Assembly: GCF_001429045.1 (NCBI RefSeq)
Contig: NZ_LMHY01000022.1
Location: 452,724 to 516,723 of the forward strand
From: Pseudomonas sp. Root71
GTDB taxonomy: Bacteria; Pseudomonadota; Gammaproteobacteria; Pseudomonadales; Pseudomonadaceae
Reading direction: 5' to 3'
Length of the DNA stretch: 64,000 nucleotides
The notes beneath the pieces are model-generated. The model saw only the letters and a list, made by a program, of their open reading frames with translations. It searched no databases and had not been told where the DNA came from. The translations under genes and the position numbers were made by a program. This document shows positions 1-8,085 of this stretch, in pieces. Numbering within the stretch: position 1 is the stretch's first letter; the number at the start of each line of letters is the position of its first letter.

Positions 1-363
1 GTAGCTGATCATCTTGCGCCGTTCCAGGGTAGGCGCTGTCGGCGTGCAGAGGATATCGACCTTGCCCTGGCTCACGGCACTGACCTGGTCCGAAACCGTT
101 ACCGGCTGATAGTGCACTTGCAGGTCGGGCAGGCCCAGTTCGCTCTTGAGCTTGTCGGCGATTTTCAGGCACAGGTCGATGGCATAGCCGCTGGCCTTGT
201 CGCCCTCCTGCTTGCTGAAAGGGGCCAGGTCTGGCAGGTAGCCCAGGGTAAAGGTGTGGCTGCTGCGCACACGTTCGAGGGTATTGGCGCCAGCCACTAG
301 CGGCAGCGTCGAGAGTGCGAAGGCGAGCAGCAGTCTGGTGGTTGTGGCAAATGGTACGTTCAT
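1..363 (-). CDS. Periplasmic amino-acid-type solute-binding protein, family 3 (3' end off the window)
   Basis: Only the first 121 codons are present; the gene runs off the left edge. The start is ATG at 363. A signal peptide covers about residues 1-26, with a basic start, the core LLLAFALSTLP and then VAGAN. The mature part has the family order: a conserved LGYLPDLAPFS strand, SGYAIDLCLKIAD, then VDILCTPTAPTLERR. This type binds an amino acid or related small solute in the periplasm, for an ABC importer or as the sensor part of a signalling protein. The substrate cannot be read from the fragment. The neighbouring PotE-like antiporter runs in the same direction but starts well upstream, and no link is proven. 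Confidence 0.85.
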   Translation of the reverse strand, partial: MNVPFATTTRLLLAFALSTLPLVAGANTLERVRSSHTFTLGYLPDLAPFSKQEGDKASGYAIDLCLKIADKLKSELGLPDLQVHYQPVTVSDQVSAVSQGKVDILCTPTAPTLERRKMISY

Positions 364-411
364 GTCCGGTTTCCCCGTATGCAGATGTCTGTGCAGTCCT
401 GTTGGCCACGC

Positions 412-1752
412 CTAAGGGTTTGCGACCCTGGCCTGGTTGGCCGCTGGCGCTTCGGTGAAGCGCTTGGCGAGGAATCCATAGAGCAGGTAGCCGACAGCGA
501 GCACCAGGGTGCCGCCCATCACTGCATCCTTGCCGCAGGCATACAGGGCGTACAAGGAGTACGTTATGGCAATCAGCAAGACCACCAGGTTGCGCGAGTA
601 AATGCCCGACGAGACCCCGGCCTTGTGCATGATCACCAGCAGGCCGGTCATCGCCGTTATGTAAGGGATCAGGTTGGTAACCGCCGCCAGGCTGACCAGT
701 TTGCTGAACTGGGCGGCGGCATCGGGCGAGATGGTCGACAGGGCCATGAGGGTCTGCAGCACACCGCAGACAATCATGCCGACGACGGGCGCATTCATCG
801 AGTTGACCTTGCTGAACAGCTTGAGGAACAGGTTCTGGTCAGCCGTCATCTTGGCCGTTTGCGCCAGGGTGAATTGCCAGCCCAGCAGCGAGCCGACACA
901 GGCCATGACCGCCAGCGCCATGACGATATTGCCCACCATCGGGCTGAACATCGTGGCGTAGACCAACGCGAAAGGCGCCGAGGATTTGGCCAGTTCGTCA
1001 TTGGGAATGATGCCCTGGATGACAGTGGTCGACAGCACATAGACCACGGCGGCACCGAGGGTGCCGAACAGGCAGGCCAGCGGCACATTGCGCTTGGGGT
1101 TTTCCACGGCATCGGTGGCCTGGGCCGCCGACTCCATGCCCAGGAAGGCCCACAGGGTCAGGGGGATGGCTTTGCCGATGGCTTCGGAAATCGGCAGGCT
1201 GTTGGGGTTCCAGGCAGCGGCCAACACATCGGACTTGAACCAGAACCAGCCGATGATGCTCAGGCCCGCGACCGGAATGATCACCCCCCACACCGTGAAC
1301 GCGCCGATCTTGCCGGTGATGCCCGGGCCACCGAAGTTGGCGAAGGTGGTCAGCCAGATCAGCGAGATCGTGCCGACGCACAATGGAATGGCACCCGTGC
1401 CCAGCCAGGGCACGAAGGCGGTCATGTAGCCCACCGCCGAAATGGCCACGGCCACGTTGGCGATGGCCAGTGACAGGAAGTACAGGTAAGAACAGAGGAA
1501 AAAACCCGACTTTGAGTGGGCTTCTTCGGTGTACGCGGACAAACCGCCGGAGCGCGGACAGAAGACTCCGCACTGCGCAAAGCAGTAGGCGATGGCCATC
1601 GAACCGATTGCCGTGAAGATCCATGACAGCAGCGAGACGGCACCCAGTTGAGCCATGTTGGTGGGCAACATGATGATGCCCGAGCCCATCATGTTGACCG
1701 TTACCAGCGTCGTGAGCCCCATCAGGCCCATTTTCTTGCTTGAATCAGCCAT
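412..1752 (-). CDS. potE: PotE-type putrescine/ornithine antiporter (APC family)
   Basis: A 446-residue inner-membrane protein with about 12 hydrophobic segments. It has the APC signature near the N-terminus (VNMMGSGIIMLP) and FCPRSGGLSAYTEEAHS after the second segment, as in PotE. PotE exchanges ornithine for putrescine and works with an ornithine decarboxylase. The start at 1752 (MADSSKK) follows a good ribosome site, GGAG about 7 bases upstream; a longer frame to 1809 lacks one. The upstream partner gene speC is a wreck (1872-2290), so the exchanger has lost its local decarboxylase. Specificity for ornithine/putrescine is inferred from the resemblance and this neighbour; other basic or polyamine substrates remain possible. 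Confidence 0.75.
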   Translation of the reverse strand: MADSSKKMGLMGLTTLVTVNMMGSGIIMLPTNMAQLGAVSLLSWIFTAIGSMAIAYCFAQCGVFCPRSGGLSAYTEEAHSKSGFFLCSYLYFLSLAIANVAVAISAVGYMTAFVPWLGTGAIPLCVGTISLIWLTTFANFGGPGITGKIGAFTVWGVIIPVAGLSIIGWFWFKSDVLAAAWNPNSLPISEAIGKAIPLTLWAFLGMESAAQATDAVENPKRNVPLACLFGTLGAAVVYVLSTTVIQGIIPNDELAKSSAPFALVYATMFSPMVGNIVMALAVMACVGSLLGWQFTLAQTAKMTADQNLFLKLFSKVNSMNAPVVGMIVCGVLQTLMALSTISPDAAAQFSKLVSLAAVTNLIPYITAMTGLLVIMHKAGVSSGIYSRNLVVLLIAITYSLYALYACGKDAVMGGTLVLAVGYLLYGFLAKRFTEAPAANQARVANP

Positions 1753-1871
1753 CGCAAACTCCTTGCCTTTTTGCAGGGTTTTGAACCTGGGGCTGGCGAC
1801 GTGCAACACGCGGCCGGACAGGGGCTAATGCTTACTGCTTGACCAGATGAACGCTTCTGACCCGTGGAGCA

Positions 1872-2290
1872 TCAGGCCTTGATCACATACCCATACGCCC
1901 GGGTACGACCGCCTTCCTGCTTCAGGTACACCCCCTGCAACTCCGGCGTAAAACCGGGCAAGCGGTTGATGCCCTTTTTCGGGAAGTGTTCCTTGCGGAA
2001 CATGTACTTCTGCAACTGTCGAAGACGCCATTGACCTGCAAGATGACATCCCACAGTTGCTTGTAGATCGCCAGGGAGCGAATGCTGCGGCCCTGAGAGG
2101 CCACCAGGAAGATCGGGATATCGAAGCCGGTGCGCTTGATGGCATCCAGCACTCCGGCGGCCAGGTCATCAATGCAGAGTACGGCGACGGCGACATCGGT
2201 AAAGTCTGTCTGGTCGAACCGGACGACTTCACGGGTATTACGAAAACAATCCCGGACCGCATCGCTGGCAGCGATTTTCAATGCGTTCAT
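1872..2290 (-). pseudogene. speC: Remnant of ornithine decarboxylase (group III), with large internal deletions
   Basis: Three pieces of a roughly 720-750 residue decarboxylase survive in order. Frame one, starting at 2290, reads MNALKIAASDAVRDCF and continues through an N-terminal wing to LQVNGVFD. After a frame change near 2020 comes a piece with RQLQKYMFRKEHFP, typical of the late C-terminal domain. It runs directly into INRLPGFTPELQGVY and a C-terminus ending at 1874. The whole PLP-binding domain is missing, with its catalytic lysine, and a second shorter stretch is missing between HFP and GINRLPGF. The gene cannot encode an enzyme. It lies just upstream of potE in the same direction, the usual speC-potE order. 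Recognition rests on remembered Pseudomonas SpeC sequence. Confidence 0.75.
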
Positions 2291-2488
2291 ATCCAGAATC
2301 TCTCGGTCTACTTGACGTTGAAGTTCCTGGGACGAGTACCTTCAGGGGCATCATGTCCCGGGTCCGGAGCGATTGCCCTATTGGGTATAGTCCATTTTTA
2401 CAATTTGTTACCCCTTGCCGAAATTTTATCGGTCAATGCAACACCCCATCGGTTGCCTCCAACCTTTGGAGTGCTGCTCATCCAGCCA

Positions 2489-3361
2489 TCAGGTGCGCCC
2501 GGCGGAACCTGTCACGGGCAGGTTCCCGAGCAGCTTGAGCCCGGTACTCTTCACGAACGTCTCATAGTCCATCGGCTTCTCGATTCGGGTTTCTGCGTTA
2601 GGCAGCACGTAGGCCCAGGCACGTTTGGACGATGCGTCGTACACCAGCTTGAACAGACGGGTCGGCACCCAGACCTGGTTGTCGCCGATGGTCGAGTGGC
2701 CCGGGTCAAAGAGCGGGCCGGTAAAGACAAACACGTTGCCATCGGCGCGCTTGGCAAACTTGCGGACGTCAGACTCGACCTTGCTCCAGATCTTGCGGTT
2801 GTTGGTCGGGTCTTGCGGCACCATGTTCGACAGCGCAAAGGATTGGGCCATTGCCTTGGGGCTCGGGGCATCGGCTGCCGGGGATTGATGGCCTCGGTCC
2901 ACGGCCGGCTTCTGGCTGCGGTAGTCGCTCAACTCGGCGCGCCCACTCTTGGGAATGCGTGGGTCCGGGTAGAACTGATTGGTACGCTCCTCCCCTTTGG
3001 CATCCTGCAACTGGGCCGCATTCAGACGCTCGACCACCACCAGCGGGGTCTTGCTGGTTTGCGAGTACAGCACCGCGAAGTTGTCGGAACACAGCGCCAG
3101 GGGTTTCATGGAGGATGGCACTGTCGCCGTGTTGATCGGTTTCGCTGCCGGGAACAGGTCGGCGCAGCCGTCAAACGATGCCTGTTTCTGTTTGCTTGAA
3201 TAGAGGTCCAGGGCCGCGTTCTGGCTGATCGAACCGGAGCGGGACGTGTGTTCATGTTGCGCGGTGGGCGGTTTGAGGAGATCCAGCAGACTGCGGGCTT
3301 GCGCCCCGGTCGAGAGCAAAACAAGGGCCGACAGCCCAACTGCAATTTTGCGTAGGTACAT
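2489..3361 (-). CDS. Exported DNA/RNA non-specific endonuclease (NUC family)
   Basis: 290 residues with a signal peptide (about 1-22, ending AQA). The core of the beta-beta-alpha metal nuclease family is visible: DRGHQSPAAD at about residues 151-160, whose histidine is the general base, then LSNMVPQDPTNNRKIW with the metal-binding asparagine of the family, and VFVFTGPLF. It should cut DNA and RNA without sequence preference outside the cytoplasm, perhaps for nutrient recovery. It is a single gene, divergent from the MocR regulator. No immunity gene or secretion tag is seen, so a toxin role is not supported. Confidence 0.85.
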   Translation of the reverse strand: MYLRKIAVGLSALVLLSTGAQARSLLDLLKPPTAQHEHTSRSGSISQNAALDLYSSKQKQASFDGCADLFPAAKPINTATVPSSMKPLALCSDNFAVLYSQTSKTPLVVVERLNAAQLQDAKGEERTNQFYPDPRIPKSGRAELSDYRSQKPAVDRGHQSPAADAPSPKAMAQSFALSNMVPQDPTNNRKIWSKVESDVRKFAKRADGNVFVFTGPLFDPGHSTIGDNQVWVPTRLFKLVYDASSKRAWAYVLPNAETRIEKPMDYETFVKSTGLKLLGNLPVTGSAGRT

Positions 3362-3657
3362 GGGTTAAATCTTCGAAAGGAATTGAGGGATAAACGTGCG
3401 GCGAGGCCCGATTCACGGAACCGGGTGGAGGGCGTTGCTGATTATGTGGCGGCGATCATGCTTTCGCGGTCCTTGATCAAGTTATCGATGCGGGGTGTAT
3501 GGACCATGACAAGATCGGTTAGTGCAATGCCGTACTCGGCAGCCATATTATTGTGACGCTGTGGTGGATGACATATCCAGCCCCCCTCGATACCCTTTCG
3601 CACCCGGGCGCCTGACGGCAGTTCAGGCCAAACCACACTCATCCAGACGAACCAAAA

Positions 3658-5166
3658 ATGAAATCCTCCGCAGGTTTGCTGTTGTCAGGTATCGAACTGG
3701 ACCGTGCCAGCTCCATCCCCTTGTACCGCCAACTCTACTTGCAGATTCGCAAACAGATTCTCAGCGGCAGGATTCAGGGCGGCGTGCGCCTGCCCTCCAC
3801 CCGGACCCTGAGCAAGGAACTGCAGCTGTCGCGAATCAGCATTCTCAATGCGTTCGATCAGCTGATTGCCGAAGGTTTCCTGACGTCGCGGACCGGGGCC
3901 GGGACCTATGTGGGGCATGAATGGGAGAGCCGCGGTATCGACGACGATGAGCACAAGCGCCAGCCCCCTCGCCTGTCCGACCTGAGCCAGTCCATGCTGT
4001 CGTTGCGCAGCGATCATTTCCGCGGTGTTTCCTATGCCGGCTGGGCGACCGGCAGCCCGACCTCGTTCCTGCCCAGTCACAGCGCCTACGATGCGTTCCC
4101 GCAATCGGTCTGGAAGCGCCTGTTGAACCGCCACCTGCACAAGCCGACCAAGGCCATGCTCGGTTATGGAGAATTGCAGGGATTGCTGGCCCTGCGCGAG
4201 GCGATTGCCGAGTACGTCTTCGATGCCCGTGGCATTGATTGCACTGCCGATCAAGTGGTCATCGTGTCCGGCGCCCAGCAAGCCTTCAACCTGCTGGGCA
4301 TGCTGTTGCTCAACCCGCAGGACAGCTTCTGGATGGAGGATCCGGGGCATATCGCGGCGCGCATTGCGCTCCAGGCCCAGGGTGGCCGGGTCGTGCCGTT
4401 GCGTATCGACAAACAGGGGATCGATGTCCGGCAAGGCCTGGCTGTGTGTCCTGACGCTCGCCTGGTGTTTACCACACCTTCTCGCCAGCATCCCTTGGGC
4501 ATCACCATGAGTTATGGGCGGCGCCAGGAACTCATCGACTGGGCCGCCCAGAATCAAAGCTGGATCATCGAGGACGACTGCGACAGCGAGTTTCGCTACA
4601 ACGGCCGCCCGCTGCCGGCACTCTATGCCATGGACCAATGGGCCCGGGTCATCTACGCCGGGACCTTCAGCAAAGTGCTCTTCCCCTCGCTACGACTGGG
4701 TTACGTGATACTGCCGAACGCCTTGATCGAACCCTTCTGCACCCTGCGGGCGGTCATGGATCGCAGCCCGCCCACCCTGCTCCAGGCCGTCACCGCGGAC
4801 TTCATGCGCGAAGGCCACTTTCTCGGCCATATTCGTCGAATGCGCGCCCTGTACCAGGCTCGCCAGCAGGCACTGGTGGAACACCTGCACAAACGCCTGG
4901 GGACTTTCTTCAGGATCACGCCAGTGGAAGCCGGTATGCACCTGATCGCCTGGTTACCCGCGCATCTCGATGACGATGCCCTGGCCAGGGAACTTGGCGA
5001 GCATGGCATTCATACCTATCCCCTGAGCGACTACTGGGTCGAACACGTCTTGCCGCCGGCGCTGCTGATCGGCTTTGCCAGCACCCCCGAGGACCAGGCT
5101 CAAGCGCGCGTCGAAGCGCTGGCCCAGGCCCTGGACAAAATGGGCTACCTGCAACCGGCCACTTGA
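3658..5166 (+). CDS. MocR-type GntR regulator with aminotransferase-like domain
   Basis: 502 residues. A GntR winged helix lies at about 15-85 (IPLYRQLYLQIRKQI, LPSTRTLSKEL, GAGTYVG) and a fold-type I PLP domain at about 150-490. The likely PLP lysine is K339 in AGTFSKVLFPSLR, with the expected aspartate and tyrosine regions (IIEDDCDSEFRYNGRP). MocR proteins use PLP, often with an amine, as the effector and usually control genes beside them. Here the isomerase-like gene and MFS carrier at 5279-7666 follow directly on the same strand and are the natural targets. The ATG at 3658 is the first good start. Confidence 0.88.
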   Translation: MKSSAGLLLSGIELDRASSIPLYRQLYLQIRKQILSGRIQGGVRLPSTRTLSKELQLSRISILNAFDQLIAEGFLTSRTGAGTYVGHEWESRGIDDDEHKRQPPRLSDLSQSMLSLRSDHFRGVSYAGWATGSPTSFLPSHSAYDAFPQSVWKRLLNRHLHKPTKAMLGYGELQGLLALREAIAEYVFDARGIDCTADQVVIVSGAQQAFNLLGMLLLNPQDSFWMEDPGHIAARIALQAQGGRVVPLRIDKQGIDVRQGLAVCPDARLVFTTPSRQHPLGITMSYGRRQELIDWAAQNQSWIIEDDCDSEFRYNGRPLPALYAMDQWARVIYAGTFSKVLFPSLRLGYVILPNALIEPFCTLRAVMDRSPPTLLQAVTADFMREGHFLGHIRRMRALYQARQQALVEHLHKRLGTFFRITPVEAGMHLIAWLPAHLDDDALARELGEHGIHTYPLSDYWVEHVLPPALLIGFASTPEDQAQARVEALAQALDKMGYLQPAT

Positions 5167-5182
5167 CCCAAGGCAAGTGGCC
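5157..5182 (+). terminator. Hairpin at the end of the MocR gene
   Basis: A perfect 9-bp inverted repeat (GGCCACTTG and CAAGTGGCC, 8-base loop) includes the MocR stop codon. It is followed by TTATGAATTAA without a long T run, so it is a possible weak terminator or mRNA end structure separating the regulator from the following operon. Confidence 0.5.
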
Positions 5183-5278
5183 TTATGAATTAACTGATAA
5201 TGGATCTATCGAGAGTTCCTGACTGGCGCGATAAAGGCTGCGCCGGTAGACCCGGTGTCTGAACCAGGAACGACTCGA

Positions 5279-6349
5279 ATGAACAATAAGATCCAGGAAC
5301 GATTCAACGCCTTGCTCAGCCATAAGGCTGTCGAGGCCGAGGCTCCGCCCCTACTGAACGAGGCGCTGGCCCGCCAGTTGCTCGACCGACTGGCGCAACT
5401 GCGCCTGTTTGCCCATGCCTATCCCTTGCTGACCAACCTGACCCACGGCCGTGTCACCCCTGGCGACCTGCTGGATTTTGCCTATCGCCATGAACTGCAG
5501 GGCCTGAGCCTGCACCTGCTAGACGGTGAGGAAAACAGTCTGAGTCAAATGACAGCCGCGCAGCTTCAGGCGTTCGCCGCCAAGGCCAATGCACTCGGGC
5601 TGGACGTGCATCTGGAAATCAGCAGCACCCTGAAAAAAGATGTCGATCAAGTGATCGCCATTGCCAAGGCGCTGGGCACCCGCAACATCCGTGTCTACTC
5701 ACGCTACGAAGGGGCGCTGTCCCGGGTCATGGACGTGATCGAGTCAGACCTGCACTACCTCGCGCAACAGGCAGACGAGCACGACCTGTTCTTCGACTTC
5801 GAGCAGCATGAGGAACTCAAGAGCGGCGAGATCGCGCAACTGTTGAACCGGCTGAACCACCCTCGGCTGCATGCCCTGTTTGATTTCGGCAACATGATCA
5901 ATGCCTGCGAACAGCCCCTTGCGGCACTGCGCACCCTGGCCCCGCACATACGCCAGACCCACCTCAAGGGTGTGCGCATCGTGCCTGAGCAAAACGGCTT
6001 CGGGCATTACGGTGTGCTGCAAGGCAGTGACGAAGACGACCTGCCCAGCGCACGCATGCTGTTCGAATTGCTGATGCTCGGCGAATCAACCCCACAGGTG
6101 ATCGCCTTCATTCTCGAGCAGGAAAACCACTACGTCGCCCCGGCGTTCCGCCAGCTCGACGAAGCCGCCGACCCGTTCATTGCATACCGGGAAATGAGTG
6201 AAACAGCGCTGCCGGAAGGCTTCTCGCTGGAGCGAATGCTGGCCGATGAGCATCGTTGGGCAAACAACCAGGTGGCCTACGTACGAGGCCTGCTGGCCGA
6301 GTTCCGCACCCTGGCCGAGTTGACCCTGGCCCAATGCCCTGACGCCTGA
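5279..6349 (+). CDS. Sugar phosphate isomerase/epimerase-like TIM barrel protein (xylose isomerase-like)
   Basis: 356 residues from ATG 5279, which has AGGA about 8 bases upstream; a GTG frame from 5255 is less likely. The AP-endonuclease-2/xylose-isomerase-like barrel shows strands such as LDVHLEISS, IRVYSRYEGAL, FFDFEQHEEL (metal-type glutamate), LHALFDFGNMI and THLKGVRIV (metal-type His). Such proteins are metal-dependent sugar or cyclitol isomerases or epimerases. It lies 51 bp before an MFS carrier, so an uptake and catabolism pair under MocR control is likely. The exact substrate cannot be told. Confidence 0.75.
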   Translation: MNNKIQERFNALLSHKAVEAEAPPLLNEALARQLLDRLAQLRLFAHAYPLLTNLTHGRVTPGDLLDFAYRHELQGLSLHLLDGEENSLSQMTAAQLQAFAAKANALGLDVHLEISSTLKKDVDQVIAIAKALGTRNIRVYSRYEGALSRVMDVIESDLHYLAQQADEHDLFFDFEQHEELKSGEIAQLLNRLNHPRLHALFDFGNMINACEQPLAALRTLAPHIRQTHLKGVRIVPEQNGFGHYGVLQGSDEDDLPSARMLFELLMLGESTPQVIAFILEQENHYVAPAFRQLDEAADPFIAYREMSETALPEGFSLERMLADEHRWANNQVAYVRGLLAEFRTLAELTLAQCPDA

Positions 6350-6400
6350 ACCTGACGTGCCCATCGGCACTGCCTACCCAATCAAGCCTGGAGAACAATA

Positions 6401-7666
6401 ATGACATCCCAAGACAAGGCCAAATGGCTCAGATTCCTGATTCTCATCCTCGGTGGTGGCACCATCTACAAGCTGGCGAATCTCAAAGACGCCTTCTACA
6501 TCCCCATGCAAGAATTCATGGGGCTGTCCCACACTGAAATCGGCGTGCTGCTGAGTGCCAACGCCATCATCGCCACGGCGCTGTTCGTGGTGGGCGGCAT
6601 GCTCGCCGACCGCTACGACACGCGCAAGCTGATCCCCCTGGGCCTGATCGGTACCGGCGGCCTCGGGCTCTACCTGGCGACCTTTCCGCCCTTCAGCAAT
6701 CTGCTGGTGGTGTTCTGCCTGCTGGCCGTGTGTGCCGACTGCCTCTTTTGGCCTTCGCTGCTCAAAGCCATCCGCAACCTGGGCGACGATAAGGAACAGG
6801 GGCGCCTGTTCGGCCTGCTCGAAGGCGGGCGTGGCGTCATCGATACCCTGGTCGCCTTCTCTGCGCTGGGCGTCTTCGTCGCCATGGGCTCCGGTGAAAA
6901 CGGTCTGAAGTCGGCGATCCTCTTCTACTCGGTCATCGACATTCTTGCCGGCACCCTGACCTGGCTGCTGCTCAAGAGCGGCAAAACCCAGTCGACCGTC
7001 AAGCCGAAGAACGGGTTGTCGAACCTGCTCGAGGCCATCAAGGTGCCGGGCATCTGGCTGGTCAGCCTCAATGTGTTCATGGTCTACATCGTGTACTGCG
7101 GCCTGACTTATTTCATTCCCTACCTCAAGGAAATGTACGAACTGCCCGTGGCCCTGGTGGGCGCCTACGGCATCATCAACCAGTACTTCCTCAAGATCCT
7201 GGGCGGCCCCGCCGGTGGCTTCATCGCCGACAAACAGTTCAAGAGTTCCAGCCGCTATCTGAAGTGGGCGTTCCTGGCGTTGTTGCCGCTGATGGGCGTC
7301 ATCATGCTCATCCCGAAAAGCCCGGATTACATCTACGCAGGCATGGCGGCCACCCTCTCCTTCGCGCTGATTGTGTTTTCCATGCGCGGCGTGTTCTGGG
7401 CCCCCATGGGTGAAGTCGGCATTCCCCAGCACATCACCGGTTCAGCCTTCGGGATCGGTTGCCTGATCGGCTATGCACCCGGCATGTTTGCCTACGTCAT
7501 CTATGGCGCCATCCTTGACCACTTCCCGGGTCAACAAGGCTACAACTACGTGTTCTCGTTGATGAGCGTATTGGCCATTGTCGGGTTCATGGTGTCCAGC
7601 CTGCTGTATCAAGCGGTCCGCAAGAATGCCACGATCACTGGCAAGGTCAGCGCCGCGCAAGCCTGA
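6401..7666 (+). CDS. MFS transporter
   Basis: 421 residues with about 12 membrane segments. The MFS loop 2-3 signature appears as GGMLADRYDTRKLIPLG, with a related one in the second half (GGFIADKQFKSSSRYLKWAF). A typical Shine-Dalgarno (GGAGAA) precedes ATG 6401. Together with the upstream isomerase-like gene it forms a two-gene operon closed by the hairpin at 7687-7720. The substrate is likely a sugar, sugar acid or cyclitol, inferred only from the neighbour. Confidence 0.85.
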   Translation: MTSQDKAKWLRFLILILGGGTIYKLANLKDAFYIPMQEFMGLSHTEIGVLLSANAIIATALFVVGGMLADRYDTRKLIPLGLIGTGGLGLYLATFPPFSNLLVVFCLLAVCADCLFWPSLLKAIRNLGDDKEQGRLFGLLEGGRGVIDTLVAFSALGVFVAMGSGENGLKSAILFYSVIDILAGTLTWLLLKSGKTQSTVKPKNGLSNLLEAIKVPGIWLVSLNVFMVYIVYCGLTYFIPYLKEMYELPVALVGAYGIINQYFLKILGGPAGGFIADKQFKSSSRYLKWAFLALLPLMGVIMLIPKSPDYIYAGMAATLSFALIVFSMRGVFWAPMGEVGIPQHITGSAFGIGCLIGYAPGMFAYVIYGAILDHFPGQQGYNYVFSLMSVLAIVGFMVSSLLYQAVRKNATITGKVSAAQA

Positions 7667-7686
7667 ACATAGACAGTGAATGCAGC

Positions 7687-7720
7687 GCGGCGGTAACCGG
7701 AGTCTCTCGGTTACCGCCGC
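7687..7720 (+). terminator. Strong hairpin after the MFS gene
   Basis: Perfect 13-bp stem (GCGGCGGTAACCG with its complement) and an 8-base loop, 20 bp after the MFS stop. There is no T run, so it may end transcription inefficiently or protect the 3' end. Confidence 0.6.
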
Positions 7721-7738
7721 ACGGCGTAGCCATCAAAA

Positions 7739-7914
7739 TGCGAAAACGGCTTCCCCGGTTGGCCATTCGGTTCGCGCAGCTGTTGCCGCTGCAGGTGTTC
7801 GAATTGCCGCTCGACGTCGGCTCGTTCCACCCCGATGAGTGCATCTGGCGCAACGCCAACATGAGCCGGTGCTGGCGTGGCTGATCGAACAAATCCTGGC
7901 GGTGCGGCCAGCTT
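7739..7914 (+). pseudogene. C-terminal remnant of a LysR-family regulator
   Basis: One frame reads RLAIRFAQLLPLQVFELPLD and then SFHPDECIWRNAN, before shifting by one base into EPVLAWLIEQILAVRPA and a stop. The order (AxxxAxxLPLQxFELPLxxxSF, then W-H/R-N, then DPxLxWLxEQI) is the usual end of LysR effector domains. The first 240 or so residues are absent. It is too short and shifted to be functional, and lies between the MFS hairpin and the sensor kinase. Confidence 0.55.
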
Positions 7915-8085
7915 GAACTGACGCACGGCATAACGCCTTGCCTGAAATTGCACAAGGCGGGCGTCGGATCGCTATACAGTGAACTACTGTCAGTCATGGG
8001 CATGGCGCCCACAGCCAATCTCCAGATATCCATCGAATTGCAGGGTTTCCAACCGACATATCACGATGATCACGGAATCAGGCCG

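Noticed and set aside
379..1473. Long plus-strand frame opposite the antiporter
   Set aside because: It is His/Gln/Arg-rich, has no ribosome site and mirrors a clear transporter on the other strand, as GC-rich antisense frames do.
2489..3361. Nuclease as an antibacterial toxin
   Set aside because: No immunity gene, no secretion-system marker domain; it looks like a plain exported nuclease.
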